60,000 bases of DNA from Symsagittifera roscoffensis (taxonomy: Eukaryota; Xenacoelomorpha; Acoela; Convolutidae). The notes beneath the pieces are model-generated. The model searched no databases. It worked only from the letters and a program-made list of their open reading frames with translations, and was not told where the DNA came from. Location: assembly GCF_963678635.1 (NCBI RefSeq), contig NC_087065.1, forward strand, positions 43,465,430-43,525,429, written 5' to 3'. The translations under genes and the position numbers were made by a program. Positions 34,601-44,490 of the stretch are shown piece after piece (the stretch's first letter is position 1; every line of letters begins with the position of its first letter).

Positions 34601-37600
34601 GGAGCATTCTATAAGGTTTGCTTCGAATCAATTATAATGAGTAGTTCCTTTATCTTATGTAAAACAAAATTTTACATTTCCAGAATGAAGTTATGAGACC
34701 TAGAGATTGATCTTATCACAACAAAACTTCAAAGTTCCTGGAAAAATGACAAATTTTCTGAAAAGATTGTGAAATTTAAAACAAACATCCATGCATCAAA
34801 TTGGTAAATATTTCAATAAAATGCTGAAAAACTCTTAAGCTACTCGTAAACTTCTTTTACTTTGCAAATGAATCCTTGCTTCTGAACTCTTAGGTGTTAA
34901 TGGAGACGGGGACAAGTTTGAAACAACTGTATGTGAACAAGAACAAGATCAGTGATGCAGCCATTGGGAAAGTGGCCCCTGCTCTCTCCTCCAACCACTG
35001 TCTGGCAGTGCTGGATCTGTCTGGCAACAGTTTGATGAGCAGCCAGTCGGCTGTGGATCTGTTCAAAGCACTCAAGAGTAACTTCACGCTGATTTCGCTG
35101 GATTTGAGGTCAGTAAGTTTGTTTTGATAGTAAAGTTGCCAAATTGTGACCCAAAGCGTCAGCACCGCATCACTATTTTAGCACAATTCATTGAAAAAAT
35201 CAATTGGTTGTAACTATTGTTTTTAAATGCCTGCAGGGCCTTAAATAACTAACAAAACTCACCAGTTTCCAGCTAAGTAGTTTTCCAGCTCTAGCAGGAG
35301 CGAATTTAGTGGGAAATCTCTGAAAATCAGAAGTTGGAACTATTTTTGAAATTCAGCCCGAAATATGATTTGTCATTTTTAGCTCACTCTTTTTGTGTGT
35401 AAGGCGGGCTTCAAAAAAGGTTTGATTTCAAATTGAGAGGAGTTACCTAGTCCAACTGTATGTTTAGTCGCAATTTGATCACGGGGCCGAACGTGGGTGT
35501 GTCGTTTGGTGTTCTGAACAAAAACAACTCCTCCCTCAAGTTCCTCTCTCTGGCAGGATGCAGACTCCACCCCTCCACTGTTGAAAGGATGCAGAAGTCA
35601 CTTATCAGAACAGACATCGAATGTCTAGACTTATCCGACAACCATATCAAACAGGTGACATTATCGCTTGGCAGTCCTGAACATAGTTGCCCACCAATTC
35701 ATTTTAAGCTTTTGTGTCACGTGTCATAAATGTAGTCAAAAATTATGCAATCATAAGTAATTTCAATCAAGGCAGGGAAGGATATCTGGGCTTGTTGCAA
35801 GAATAATTGCAACTTCAAAATCTTTCAAAAACTTTATAACTTTAGTCAACCTTTTTTAGGTCGATCAAATTGGTTTTGGAGTTTGTCTGAACCATACTAA
35901 ATTCCATTTCGGAGTATTTTTTGAATGATTTTGACAATTTGCAAAAATCACATTGCTACACACGCTTTTCCCCAAAAATAACGTATTTCTGCCCAACTTG
36001 CCTTAGATTGGCGCTCTTAGAAAGTCTTCAGAGTTGGTCGGCTGAAAATTGGTGTCGTTAAACAGTACCGAAGAGGATCCGTGTACCAACATAGTCTATT
36101 CCTGAAGAAGATATGAACATCCACCTCCCCTCGGCTATCCCTAAATTGGAGTTTGGTGAAAATTATTTCAAATTTTTCTTGTGCACTATTTTTATCGTAA
36201 GAAAGATTTTGAATTCGGGTGTACGGGTCAAAAATTTCTGCTTTTTTGACATTTCAACTTGCGTTCAACTCCTAAGCCCTACTTTGCAAAGATTCGGTTT
36301 TGCAGGAATTAGTGAAGAAGTTTGCAGTAAATTTGACAAAAGAGAACTGTCACTTGAAGGCACTCTTCTTAGACCGCAACCACATAGACGACGAAGTGTA
36401 CCACGCATTCGTGCGAGTACTCGGAGACCGTAAGTGTAAACCATTTTGAAATCCTTTTGGTTCTTATCATAATTAAATGGGCTCCTCGGCAAAGGGATTA
36501 TGTTCATAAACAAGTAGTTTCAATCTTAGTGAATATATCATGTATGGAATAAACTGGGAGAGTTTTCTCAGAAATTGTCCAAAACAGCGCCAAACAGAAA
36601 GAACTACCATTTTTTAGATAACTTCATTTTGGACAATGAAGATCTAATTAACATAATATACAGCTGGGAAACTTTTTATAACATCTGAACAAGTTAATTT
36701 AAGCATTTTCTCCTTTTTTTCGTTTCATATGGAAGCTCGTACTTTTTGAGTTTTGGTCGATATAGATCAAAATCGGTGTTAGGAAATTAAGAAAACAATG
36801 TAATTGTTCCCCTCAGAGAAGTCTGAAAATGGACCAGAAGCTCACATGATTATCTCTCAGGCTAATGTTTAATGGTTGTAAGTGCCGTTTTTACAATCAT
36901 CAGTAGTATAATAGCCTGAAAACAGCTTATTTCTATTATTAAGCTTATTATGATTAATTTTATGTCGCAAAGATTTTCGAACAAAAACTTTCTTGACGAT
37001 TTTTCTGAATCACTCGCATCTTCTAATATAAAAGTAAAAAACTGACAAATTGATCCTCCGTTTTTCTTAGCAAAGCACCTGTCTGTGCTGAGTCTGGTTG
37101 GCTACAGGAACATGTTGGGATCCATCGCCACTCGGGACACCCTGGTCATCCGAGAGAGCAGACACATGTTCAGAGAGGTGATCAAGTGCATGGACAGTCG
37201 TGGCCTGGACCCGGTGTCTCTATTCGTTAGGAGTAGCGAGAAGAACAACATCGCCACTTCGGACAAGGCGCCCAATGAATGTAGAGAACTTTTATTTCAG
37301 CAAATGCTTTCGGGATTTTGAACTGTTTTCATTCCAGACTTTTTTCTGTCTGTACGTACCATTTTGTTTTTGGAGTCCTTTTTTCAACCGAGACAGCATC
37401 AAATCAACGAGTGTTTGCTTTTGCTAATAACTCGTCTGCTCTAAAAAATGAGCTGCTTGTGCTTTTTTTGCACGGTTCCGATCACGTCTCGATGAGACTG
37501 GAAGAAGGTTTGGCGAAAACAATTTTTTCGCTCAATTTTATGTCTCAATGAAACCCAGCAGGGTGTCACGTGGGGTCTCATATTAAATCCCTAGTGGCAG

Positions 37601-37991
37601 TTGTTCGGATTCCAAAAAAAAATCAAAAAAAATTTCCCAGTATTGTTTCAGTCTGTTTTGTTTTTTCCTATTTTTACAAAGCATAAATATTTGATTCATC
37701 TTTTTAAAAAACGTTTTCCGAAAATAAAAAAAAATCAAAAATTGAAAAATTTAGTTTTCAACTTGTGTTCCTTTTTTTTAGTTTTTCTCAGCAATAATAA
37801 CTGTGGCCCGAATATTCTGTGCTACTGACTATCTTTGTTTATGAGTGAGTGGTTTTGTTTCAGATACAGCCGAAGCTATCCGTGAAAATCTGAAACGACT
37901 CTTCGTGAAGCTGCCCGACTACGTGGTAGAGAAATACCTGGCTAGCCTTGGTCTTGTGAATTTCATGCAGTCAGAAGTTAGCATGGGTTAG
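16657..37991 (+). CDS. LRRC74-like leucine-rich-repeat protein (nine exons, cassette B model)
   Basis: Exons: 16657-16843, 21018-21190, 21537-21686, 34472-34615, 34894-35108, 35468-35654, 36306-36429, 37071-37280, 37864-37991. All junctions are GT-AG with matching phases, giving 505 residues, close to human LRRC74A. The N-terminus is acidic and low-complexity (SILKLDSSDD, DVEEYIELN). Exon 3 carries IYESACKHLGLTP and MNERGVGALMEALINNTK, resembling the YxxAC..LG..P segment and first LRR of LRRC74 proteins. Five exons then encode ribonuclease-inhibitor-type LRRs (VEELDLSGNFLEDQS, LAVLDLSGNSL, IECLDLSDNHI, LKALFLDRNHI). The last exon, with no visible LRR, ends VSMG-stop. Cytosolic scaffold role is inferred from the fold only. 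The five LRR exons also exist as upstream copy A. LRRC34 or NLR-type LRR relatives remain possible. Confidence 0.72.
17177..17650 (-). mobile_element. 3' fragment of the non-LTR retrotransposon, extra copy
   Basis: This matches 17895-18369 almost base for base, including the stretch encoding SRKMGRLTRRGSL on the minus strand. It lies directly next to repeat R copy 2. A 5'-truncated insertion or a local duplication would both explain it. Confidence 0.75.
17651..17890. repeat. Dispersed repeat R, copy 2
   Basis: Second copy of the 15727-15967 repeat, in the same orientation, between the short and the longer non-LTR retrotransposon fragments. Confidence 0.75.
17891..20300 (-). mobile_element. 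Degenerate non-LTR retrotransposon (endonuclease plus reverse transcriptase)
   Basis: Read on the minus strand, in order: endonuclease remnants with VVYRPPDRT near 20270 and SDHYALFGEL near 19955; the RT entry block FNDCRPISLFSTFSKVFEKL near 19080-19150; RT motif A LDFKKAFDTVDHDIL near 18900; motif B PQGSVLGSLLFLIYIND at 18705-18755; and the catalytic FADDTA near 18665. The longest open piece (17823-18755) covers motifs B and C and the thumb region. Motifs A and B lie in different frames with a stop between, so it is inactive. The layout is of the Jockey/CR1 type. It lies in intron 1 of the LRR gene, antisense to it. The 5' end is missing. Confidence 0.85.
22371..22589. mobile_element. TIR-bearing MITE, family of 16148-16344 (copy A)
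   Basis: Begins GGGCTCCTTTTCAGTTTCCC and ends GAAAGGGGGGAACTGGAAAA plus AAGCC, so the ends are inverted repeats of the same family as at 16148. The core phrase TTGTTCACTTGTTCACGCTG is close to the core of that element. Another end-like motif, GAGGGGACTGGAAAAGAACC, lies at about 22230. Confidence 0.65.
23050..25440 (-). mobile_element. Ty3/Gypsy-like retrotransposon remnant: integrase and 3' reading frames (copy A)
   Basis: On the minus strand the segment enters within the integrase catalytic core: MPRVIRTDQA near 25351-25383 carries the second Asp of the DDE triad. It continues through a C-terminal part (SSDKLSWKNVLCFVDENKK, then a charged tail). Lower down, two further minus-strand pieces lie at 23487-23699 (GDMIDGIRLQSLYQGLEARI, a helical, charged segment) and 23226-23486 (a Pro/Thr-rich tract). 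I cannot assign those; position after integrase suggests a third reading frame. Stops and frameshifts break every part, and the reverse transcriptase half is missing, so it is dead. It lies antisense in the intron before the first LRR exon of cassette A. Confidence 0.65.
25441..26758. other. Non-coding intron sequence before LRR exon 1 of copy A
   Basis: AT-rich, with nothing recognisable; the corresponding stretch of copy B (33156-34471) is nearly identical. The run ends at the acceptor TTTCTCAAG, which is a poor one (AAG preceded by a short pyrimidine tract). Confidence 0.4.
27521..28161 (+). repeat. 319-base tandem duplication inside cassette A
   Basis: CAGGGCCTTAAATAACTA starts at 27521 and again at 27840, and TCGCAATTTGATCACTGGGC at 27755 and 28074, the same 319-base offset. 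The unit covers the end of one intron and the first ~85 bases of an LRR exon. The junction CTCTCTGCAGGGCC combines exon CTCTCTGGCAGG and intron CCTGCAGGGCC around shared GCAGG. Copy B lacks it. Confidence 0.9.
28380..28570. repeat. Fragment related to the hAT-type MITE family (also in copy B)
   Basis: GTCAACCTTTTTTAGGTCGA and TCAAATTGGTTTT...GAGTTT resemble the inner left part of the 7057-7470 element (GTCGACC...TTTTTTAGGTCGACC). No ends are visible. The matching stretch of copy B is near 35775-35965. Confidence 0.4.
30470..30687. mobile_element. TIR-bearing MITE, copy B of the 22371 element
   Basis: Same GGGCTCCTTTTCAGTTTCCC start and GGGGGGAACTGGAAAAAGCC end as in copy A; duplicated with the surrounding unit, not inserted separately. 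Confidence 0.65.
31005..33155 (-). mobile_element. Ty3/Gypsy-like retrotransposon remnant (copy B)
   Basis: Near-identical to the 23050-25440 remnant, minus its 391-base lower part. The integrase C-terminal piece is longer and better kept here: 123 codons are open at 32450-32821, from SSDKLSWKNVLCFVDENKK through a basic tail ending FSKGDS, where copy A has a frameshift near 24940. Stops elsewhere make it inactive. Confidence 0.65.
37477..37863. other. Intron sequence before the terminal LRR-gene exon
   Basis: Unique T/A-rich sequence after the end of copy B. It finishes with a strong acceptor TTTTGTTTCAG at 37863. No other feature seen. Confidence 0.5.
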
Positions 37992-38193
37992 TTTATAGTC
38001 GTTGATCGTTAAAATTTATAATAATGATAAACATTTGAGAAATCTATTGTTATCATTTCATAGTTACTTCCAGGAACTGTACTGATATTTCTTTTTTTTG
38101 TTACATCCGGGTGTGATTATGAATATTAATCAACTGTGTTGTTTTGGGTAGATGCCAGATGTAAAAGTATGATCCATGGACTGGAGAATAAAC
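37992..38193. other. Sequence between the LRR gene and the assembly gap
   Basis: Presumed 3' flank of the LRR gene. No clear poly(A) signal before the gap. Confidence 0.4.
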
Positions 38194-38393
38194 NNNNNNN
38201 NNNNNNNNNNNNNNNNNNNNNNNNNNNNNNNNNNNNNNNNNNNNNNNNNNNNNNNNNNNNNNNNNNNNNNNNNNNNNNNNNNNNNNNNNNNNNNNNNNNN
38301 NNNNNNNNNNNNNNNNNNNNNNNNNNNNNNNNNNNNNNNNNNNNNNNNNNNNNNNNNNNNNNNNNNNNNNNNNNNNNNNNNNNNNNNNNNNNN
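38194..38393. other. Assembly gap of exactly 200 N
   Basis: A round-number run of N is usual for a scaffolding join of unknown size. Left of it are host genes; right of it only transposon-derived sequence is recognisable. Adjacency across the gap should not be assumed. Confidence 0.98.
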
Positions 38394-38463
38394 GCTCCAT
38401 AAACACTTTTTGTTAAGAAAAAGACGGATCCGACAGAATACTGGGATAGACGAACGATGAAGT

Positions 38464-38815
38464 TGTGATCACCTTTCAACGGCCGCTTCGTTAACTGGGA
38501 TAGGAGCTATTGTGACACAAAATCAGCAAGATGTGGACCGAGTCATTGCGTACGCCAATTTTGTACGCCAGACTTTTAAACCACTGATTAAAAGACAACG
38601 AAAATACTTCGCAACCAAGGGGGAATTAAACGCAAATGTACTTTACACGCAATGTTTGGGGAACTACTTGATGGGGCAAAAATTCAAAATTGGCACGGAT
38701 CACATAGTTTTTTTGGCTTAAAACAGTCAAGTAGCCGGACAGTTTGATAACTAGGTTTTTGGAAAAACAAGGGCAGTTCCTATTCAAAATCAAGATTGAC
38801 GCGGGAAGCAAATTT
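38464..38815 (+). mobile_element. Ty3/Gypsy RNase H remnant (copy 1)
   Basis: The plus-strand frame shows the Gypsy RNase H pattern: LTGIGAIVTQNQQDVDRVIA, then YFATKGELNANVLYTQC, LGNYLMGQKFKIGTDH. A frame change and a stop separate this from the next block (RFLEKQGQFLFKIKI), which fits the end of the same domain. The longest open part is 38512-38721. Key family positions (TK-EL, KF-I-TDH) are kept, but stops make it non-functional. Confidence 0.75.
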
Positions 38816-38939
38816 TAAATAAACACAAGTTTTCAATAGAAGGTTCTCGAAAAATTTTGCTACAAACTGGGAATCGATACAACTAGCATATCATCACATC
38901 GTCTTTAGGGAATCGCAAAACAAAAGAACCAATAGAAAA

Positions 38940-39430
38940 TTTAAGGAAGCTTTGTTCAATTATTTCGACAAAAACTACAACGACTGAGCCAAATATCTTC
39001 AAACAAATTTGAAATATGATGGCTGACCGATCTTCACTTCATGCCGTGACAAAAGACAATCCTTATTACTTGATCGTTGATCGTCCTTGATCCTCGTCAA
39101 TAAAATGCTTGGATGATACATTTTAAATTAAAATGTTTGCAACGCCAAGTGACTACGCAAGGAATCTTAAGAAGGAACTCCAAACAGGCACGAACTGGTG
39201 AGCGATAGGTTGAATGTTCAACAGGAACGACGGAAGATCTACTATAACAGAAAAAAATGGACTCAAGTAAAGCACTAGTTGTCGAGCCTACAACTCGCAA
39301 AGACAGACAAAGAAGTTTAAGCAGTTCTTTAACGGACCACTCATAATCAAAAAGATTATAAAGGGCTTAAGCCTAATGATTCAGGACAAAAATCTGAGAA
39401 AAAGCAAAAAGCTCATTATGATAGGTTAGC
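38940..39430 (+). mobile_element. Probable Ty3/Gypsy integrase C-terminal remnant (copy 1)
   Basis: Broken plus-strand frames read YARNLKKELQT, then RLNVQQERRKIYYNRKKW, then SEKKQKAHYDRLAKVNAQEL. The Lys/Arg-rich YYNRKKW segment and its order after RNase H resemble the tail of Gypsy integrases. The integrase core itself is missing or beyond recognition, so the element has an internal deletion. Confidence 0.45.
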
Positions 39431-40372
39431 AAAAGTGAACGCTCAGGAACTGAAATTAAGTAAAACTCGCGCCAAGAATAATGCAAGAACAAAACAGAGC
39501 AACAAGAAAATGATTTGGTAGTTGTTGAGTTCTCTAATGCCAAAGTTAAGTTCTCAAAAAAGAATCTCCTAGTCTTTCCAAATGAGACACAAGCAGCAAC
39601 TTCGAGAAAGATAAATTCCGATAATTTCAGAATCCCATCGGTATTCGATTTTGGATAATCGATTACTACATCAAAATCTGCAAATAAACTCCCTAGTAGA
39701 ACCACCCACAAACCAAGGAGAAGTATAGTAAAAGAAACATCGTCCAAGTTACCGAGAAAAGATAAAGCGCAAGCAAAGTAAAAATCGTCAGCAGCTAGTT
39801 CTGTAAAAGATAATAATATTGCATCATCGAATGGAACAAGAGGTGACAAAAAGTATCATGTTACTAGAAAACCAAGTGAAACATCAGCGCCCGAACGATT
39901 TGGGGTCTATTTGTTGTATAAAGTCACTGATGATGATGAGGATATTATAAAGCTTTTGTCTAGGTAAATTAATCCTGAAAAAAAAAACACATCTACTCAT
40001 CATGGACCACGAAGAAGCGTTTTTGGCGACTTAATGATAACACTACTATGTCTAGGGAAGCTGACTGGTGAAACTTTAGTGCCATATGATTTGAGAACAT
40101 AATTAGGGAACAAATAATAACGTTGAACAAAATTAGCAACTGCAAAACGGAAGCGCTCTAAAGAGGGGAACCACTATTGACACCGGTAGCAACTGAAGTA
40201 AGGCTAAAGTATAGCGTGTATGTGACGGGACTTAAGAAAAGTAGCTGGTAGGGCGATACAACATAGATCCATTCTTATTCCTACTTTCTACCCAGTCAAC
40301 CAAAAAAATTGTGATGTGAGAGATTATGGGATACAAAAAGGTAAAAACTATCTTATTTTACCAGGATAAAAA

Positions 40373-40645
40373 ATGACAGATAGTATTGTAAATGTAGCAA
40401 ATTTTTGCATGAGGAAAATGAACAACAGGGGTGTCAGATATGTATATCCAGTGGAGTTGGTTTTGCCCACTAAAAAAATTAAGGGCTCACTTCTGTTCGA
40501 GGGTGAAGTAACCATTGAGACCTTGTATGCACAAGTAAGAATTGGAAACACTGGTAACTTGTTGGGTTTTGAGTACCCAACAGGAATGCCACATGTAAAA
40601 AATTGGGGGAACAGTATTATCGGTAACGGACATACACCATGTTGA
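40373..40645 (+). other. Unidentified 90-codon open stretch in the tandem unit (copy 1)
   Basis: Starts with a good ATG (TDSIVNVANFCMRKMNNRGV), contains LVLPTKKIKGSLLFEGEVTI and ends GNGHTPC-stop. It is open in both tandem copies with one residue change (R/K). I do not recognise the family. Its place downstream of pol suggests a retroelement third reading frame or a captured fragment. There is no signal peptide or membrane segment. Confidence 0.35.
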
Positions 40646-41094
40646 AACAACTGGGAAACCAGTGTTATTATTAGCAAAGCCTTCATGCATAAGAAGTGCT
40701 TCACTATTTTCAACAAGAAGTTTTAATTACCGATCAAGGCAAATCGAATGTCTTTGAAAAAGAGAAAATTTGCCATAAAAGATTTAATTGATCAAACCTT
40801 ATTGCTGGTTCTACTCTTAAGTAAAACAAATCAACAGTCAATTTTTTAACATGTGATGCAAATCAAGGTACGTTTGAGTTTCCTGCAAATCTTGACTACT
40901 TAACCGCTAAAGATGTATTACCAAGTGAATTAGAGACGTTTTCACGGGGATTTTTTTTACAAATGAAAATATACAGCCCATTCTGGAAAAGCACGAATGA
41001 GATATAGATAAACTCTTTGAAAATCAGCAAAAGAAAAATTTGAACATAAAAAAAAGACTGCGAGAAAGCGGGAGGTATAATTTAATTAATAAAT

Positions 41095-41649
41095 GTGCAA
41101 AAATTTGAAGAGATATTGTTTTGCTTTGAAAAATTTCCTGTTGAAGTCAAAAAAGCTAGTAGTGAGTCGCACATAACCTTTATGGACAAAATCAGTAGAC
41201 TAATTTGCCCCAACTATACTTTCACCATGTGCAAAAGAGTCTATCCTAATGTTCTTGAATTAGAAAATGGATCCTTGGTATCATATGCAAAACAATCTAA
41301 ATTGATTAACACGCCCAATAGATTAACAGCAACTGACAATAATCATGCAATTTTTAGCTCATATGAGTTTACCGGTGAAGGTCTGTTCACGAATAAATAC
41401 TTGAGAGAAAGCCAAATGTCGCAACTTATGAAACATAATAGGAAGACAATAACAGGAAAAGAGGTTTTCTTGGGACACAATTTGGAATACTCTCATGATC
41501 AGTTGGGTCAGTTCGGATTTAAAACTTTTAACATACAGCTGGTACTGTTTCCTTGGTTTGTAGAAATGGGAACACAGATGATCCGGAATTGGAGAACAGC
41601 TAGAGAAGCAATCTGTATGCTTACAGTCTATCTTCTAAGCAAAGTTTAG
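41095..41649 (+). other. Unidentified 184-codon open stretch, longest in the tandem unit (copy 1)
   Basis: It begins at a GTG with no ATG; the first in-frame Met is near 41182 (MDKISRLICPNYTF). It includes CKRVYPNVLELENGSLVSYA, EVFLGHNLEYSHDQLGQFGF and a mildly hydrophobic FNIQLVLFPWFVEMG. The second copy (47120-47674) is equally open with three changes (T/A, I/V, N/K). No known domain recognised. Most neighbouring frames are broken, so two intact copies are notable, though young duplicates would share openness anyway. Confidence 0.4.
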
Positions 41650-42051
41650 GATTGATTTTGCGTATGTGTTTCTTTGCAGTTTTCATGAAGGACGGAGCGA
41701 GGAATGGAACGATAAACCAGCAGTTAATCATTTTAAAGAAACAAAGTTATCATAGACCAATGAGAAAATTCACCAAAAGTAAAAATGTGCACGTATAAAA
41801 AAACACTGTTGTTAAAGGAAACAAACGTGCAAGGCACAGGACATCCGGACCATGCAAATAAAAAACAGAAGGTAAACCTCGTTAGTTTGGAATGCTTGGA
41901 CAATTCAAGTTAGGATACTTTTGAGTTCAATTAGGGCATTTTAAAGCGAAATCACAGTAGTATCTGTTGGGTTGAAAAAAAAACTGAAAACACCGGGTAG
42001 TCTGTAGGGTTATGATGAAATTTTGTACGACTTTAGGAAATCGGCAACAGC

Positions 42052-42312
42052 TTGAAGTGCGTGAAGGTTTTGCTCGACGAACTATTGGAAGTTGAAGCTA
42101 AGGCTAGGCCAAAAATTATACAGTGTAGCTGTTATCAACACCAAATAAAGCACTGTAGCTCCATTGGCTTAGTTGCAGCCATCAAATATGCTGATTTGGC
42201 CACCAATGTCCTTCGAAGAGTGGCCAAGGCCTCATCATTAAATAAAGATGCCGAAAATAATCTTGATAACAGCCGAAAGCTGGGAGTAACAAGTGTACTA
42301 CACGGGGAATAA
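42052..42312 (+). other. Unidentified 86-codon open stretch (copy 1)
   Basis: A helical, charged segment (VKVLLDELLEVEAKARP, then SCYQHQIKHCSSIGLVAAIK and NVLRRVAKASSLNKDAENNL). It is open in both tandem copies with one change (A/V). Not recognised. It may be part of one broken gene with the two open stretches upstream. Confidence 0.3.
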
Positions 42313-43679
42313 CTGAAAAGTTTTATACAAGAGATCGCTAAGTTAAACTATAAATTCCATTGAGAGATGCTTGAATTTTTACAAAAGTAAAGTAAAAAAT
42401 CTCGAAGTAATGAGGGACTCCAATCTGTTGGAGATTAAAAAAGTAATCTCTGAGAATCAGAGAAAGCTGAAAAAGCGAAAGAAATGCTCAAATTGAGAGC
42501 TCAGCAAAGGACTCTTTCCGGAAGCTGATGCAAATGTTGTAACACTCCTTCCTTTATGTCACCTTCGCGATCAAAAATGTTAGGCTCTATAGCTATTGGT
42601 GCAAGGGCCAGAGACACAATCTCTGGTGGTTTTATATCTCAATCAGTCGGAGCCAACCAATTGTTCAACTAAACTTGGAACTCATGATCATGATATTGCT
42701 TAAAGGCCACTACCGAAACGCCGTTAAAAACAGGGTCGGTAATTAATGTTCATGTGTTTATTACATATTGTGTGTTGAATCTATTTCAGATGGATCAACC
42801 TAGAAACAGCATCGAACCAGAAGACAATATCCGGTAATTACACTCAGTAACTCAGGACATGGTAAACTACTTCTGTTTTTAATTTCAGTATGTAATTCAA
42901 TCAAGATCAAGATAATCAGCTAAGTCAAGAATTTTTATAATGACCTTAGGAGTTTGTTTTCTACTCTCGAAAACATATAGATGTCCCATTTGCTAGCACA
43001 ACTTTCTCGCAACTATTTTTTTGGCTGTTCTGATCTTGACTTCTGATTTTCAGTTGTCGCGATAAAATCAGGTTCATTAAACTCAGGCGATAGAATCAGG
43101 AGCTTTTGTGAAAATAAGTCCAAAACGAAAACTTCTTGCATTATGACCAACTGGCGCACACTCCGCGGACTCAGGATCGAAGTATTCAGTGGGCGATATC
43201 ATCATATCAGTGAGTACTTCATCAAGATATCAGAATTACGGTGCCAGAAGTCCATTTAAAGAAACTCAGAGCCCTCTAAATTTTTTTATACTGTAAAGCT
43301 CAAAAGCAAACTAAAAACTTTTATTTTCCCGCACAAATTCTTTTTCTATCTAAAAACTCTTCCTGATTTATTCAAGAAACGTCTCTGTTTTCGAAGAGCA
43401 ATCTCAACTAATCTTTTCAAACAAAGTTTTGTAAATTGTAAAAATCAGTCATTTGAGTCAGGTTTCTGGAATGTCATGTAAATCTTACTATACAGATAGA
43501 AATAAAAAAAAAAGAGCAATAGAGTACAATCAGTTTTCTTTTAAAAAGATTGAGACTATGGTTTTCGTCAGATCCTACTATCGCGCGTCATGTTCAAGTT
43601 TACTCAAGCCTAATTCTGGTGGGTTGTCGTGTCGCCCATTTATGCTCTAGACTAGTCAGGAATGTTCAGCCAGTTCAGC

Positions 43680-44060
43680 AAGTTATGAGACTGACACTAA
43701 TTTTTGTGAATTTTCTGGTACATAGAAACAATCACTCATTGAATTGTTTTTGAAAGTATCTCACAGTAAACTCACCTCTTCCTTTACCTAAAACATTAGA
43801 CTCCGTTTTGTTGGCGTTTTCAACAGTTTCGCTAAAACTCTCGTCCAGCTCAACAATTACGTTTCTATACTTTGTCATACTGCAAGCTGCGCCTAAATCT
43901 ATAACTAAGTCACCAGCGACGCAATCGGTTGAATTGTATAAGCTAAAAAAGTTTTCATTTCTTAGAAAAAATACTGAACTCTTTTGTTAGGCCTTCAAGA
44001 CAGATTGACACGAACATCTTTCTACTTAAACCCTCGTCTACATCCTTTAAGTTATACTGC
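43680..44060 (-). mobile_element. Ty1/Copia-like gag and aspartic protease remnant
   Basis: Minus-strand pieces in order: a gag-like segment DVDEGLSRKMFVSICLEGLT plus KEFSIF near 43970-44050; the protease active-site region VIDLGAACSMTKYR near 43890, where Copia proteases have D-S/T-GA and here the Ser/Thr is Leu; then LGKGRGEFTV near 43790 and YVPENSQKLVSVS near 43720, matching the block just after the protease. Frames change between pieces. It lies exactly in the 749 bases between the two tandem copies and stops at the copy-1 boundary. Confidence 0.55.
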
Positions 44061-44420
44061 AACTAGTCAGCACTAGTGATTCAATCGACTACACTCTCAA
44101 AATATGTTTTTATTATCGAGGTTAAATCTGAACTCCACTTTCAGTTAGGAAAAGACTGTAAACTGAATGGTAGACAATTGTCATCAGAAGAAAAAAAAAA
44201 CTACAGATAATTCCAAAAGACATAACCAGGTCTTTTCACGCTGTTCAACGGATTTCAGATTTTCGGGTAGAATCAAACACAAAATCAAATTAAACGCTGA
44301 TGCAATACCATTTCGGCGAGCATAGAGAAGTATGAACTTTGAAAAGCGGAAAACCAACAAAAGATTGTGGAGAAATTATAGAAAGGCTACCATGTCAAAC
44401 GAATTCACTCATATTAGACA
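44061..44420. other. Spacer between the tandem copies
   Basis: No independent gene seen; it may contain the decayed upstream part of the Copia gag on the minus strand. Confidence 0.3.
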
Positions 44421-44490
44421 GCTCCATAAACACTTTTTGTTAAGAAAAAGACGGATCCGACAGAATACTGGGATAGACGAACGATGAAGT

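Larger units (their letters stand above)
30082..37476 (+). repeat. Large head-to-tail duplication, copy B (7.4 kb)
   Basis: Second copy of the unit that starts at 21983. It lacks the 391-base stretch (the join is at 31005, CTTTC-AAAAAAGG) and the 319-base exon duplication, and has a 9-base addition near 31170. Homology to A stops near 37476 (GCACGGTTCC), and unique sequence leads on to the terminal exon. The A-to-B junction shows almost no shared bases. Confidence 0.93.
38394..43671 (+). repeat. 6-kb tandem duplication, first copy (starts at the gap)
   Basis: From GCTCCATAAACACTTTTTGT the sequence is repeated at 44421 with an offset of 6025-6027 bases and about 1% difference. The match ends at 43671 (AATGTTCAGCC). 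It contains decayed Ty3/Gypsy pol followed by unidentified open stretches, all on the plus strand. Whether homology extends leftwards is hidden by the gap. Confidence 0.95.

Noticed and set aside
38101-38479. Open frames spanning the N run
   Set aside because: They exist only because N was translated as unknown residues.
39373-39849. 158-codon minus-strand open frame in the Gypsy unit
   Set aside because: In copy 2 the same frame is only 75 codons, and the plus strand carries the retroelement-like sequence.
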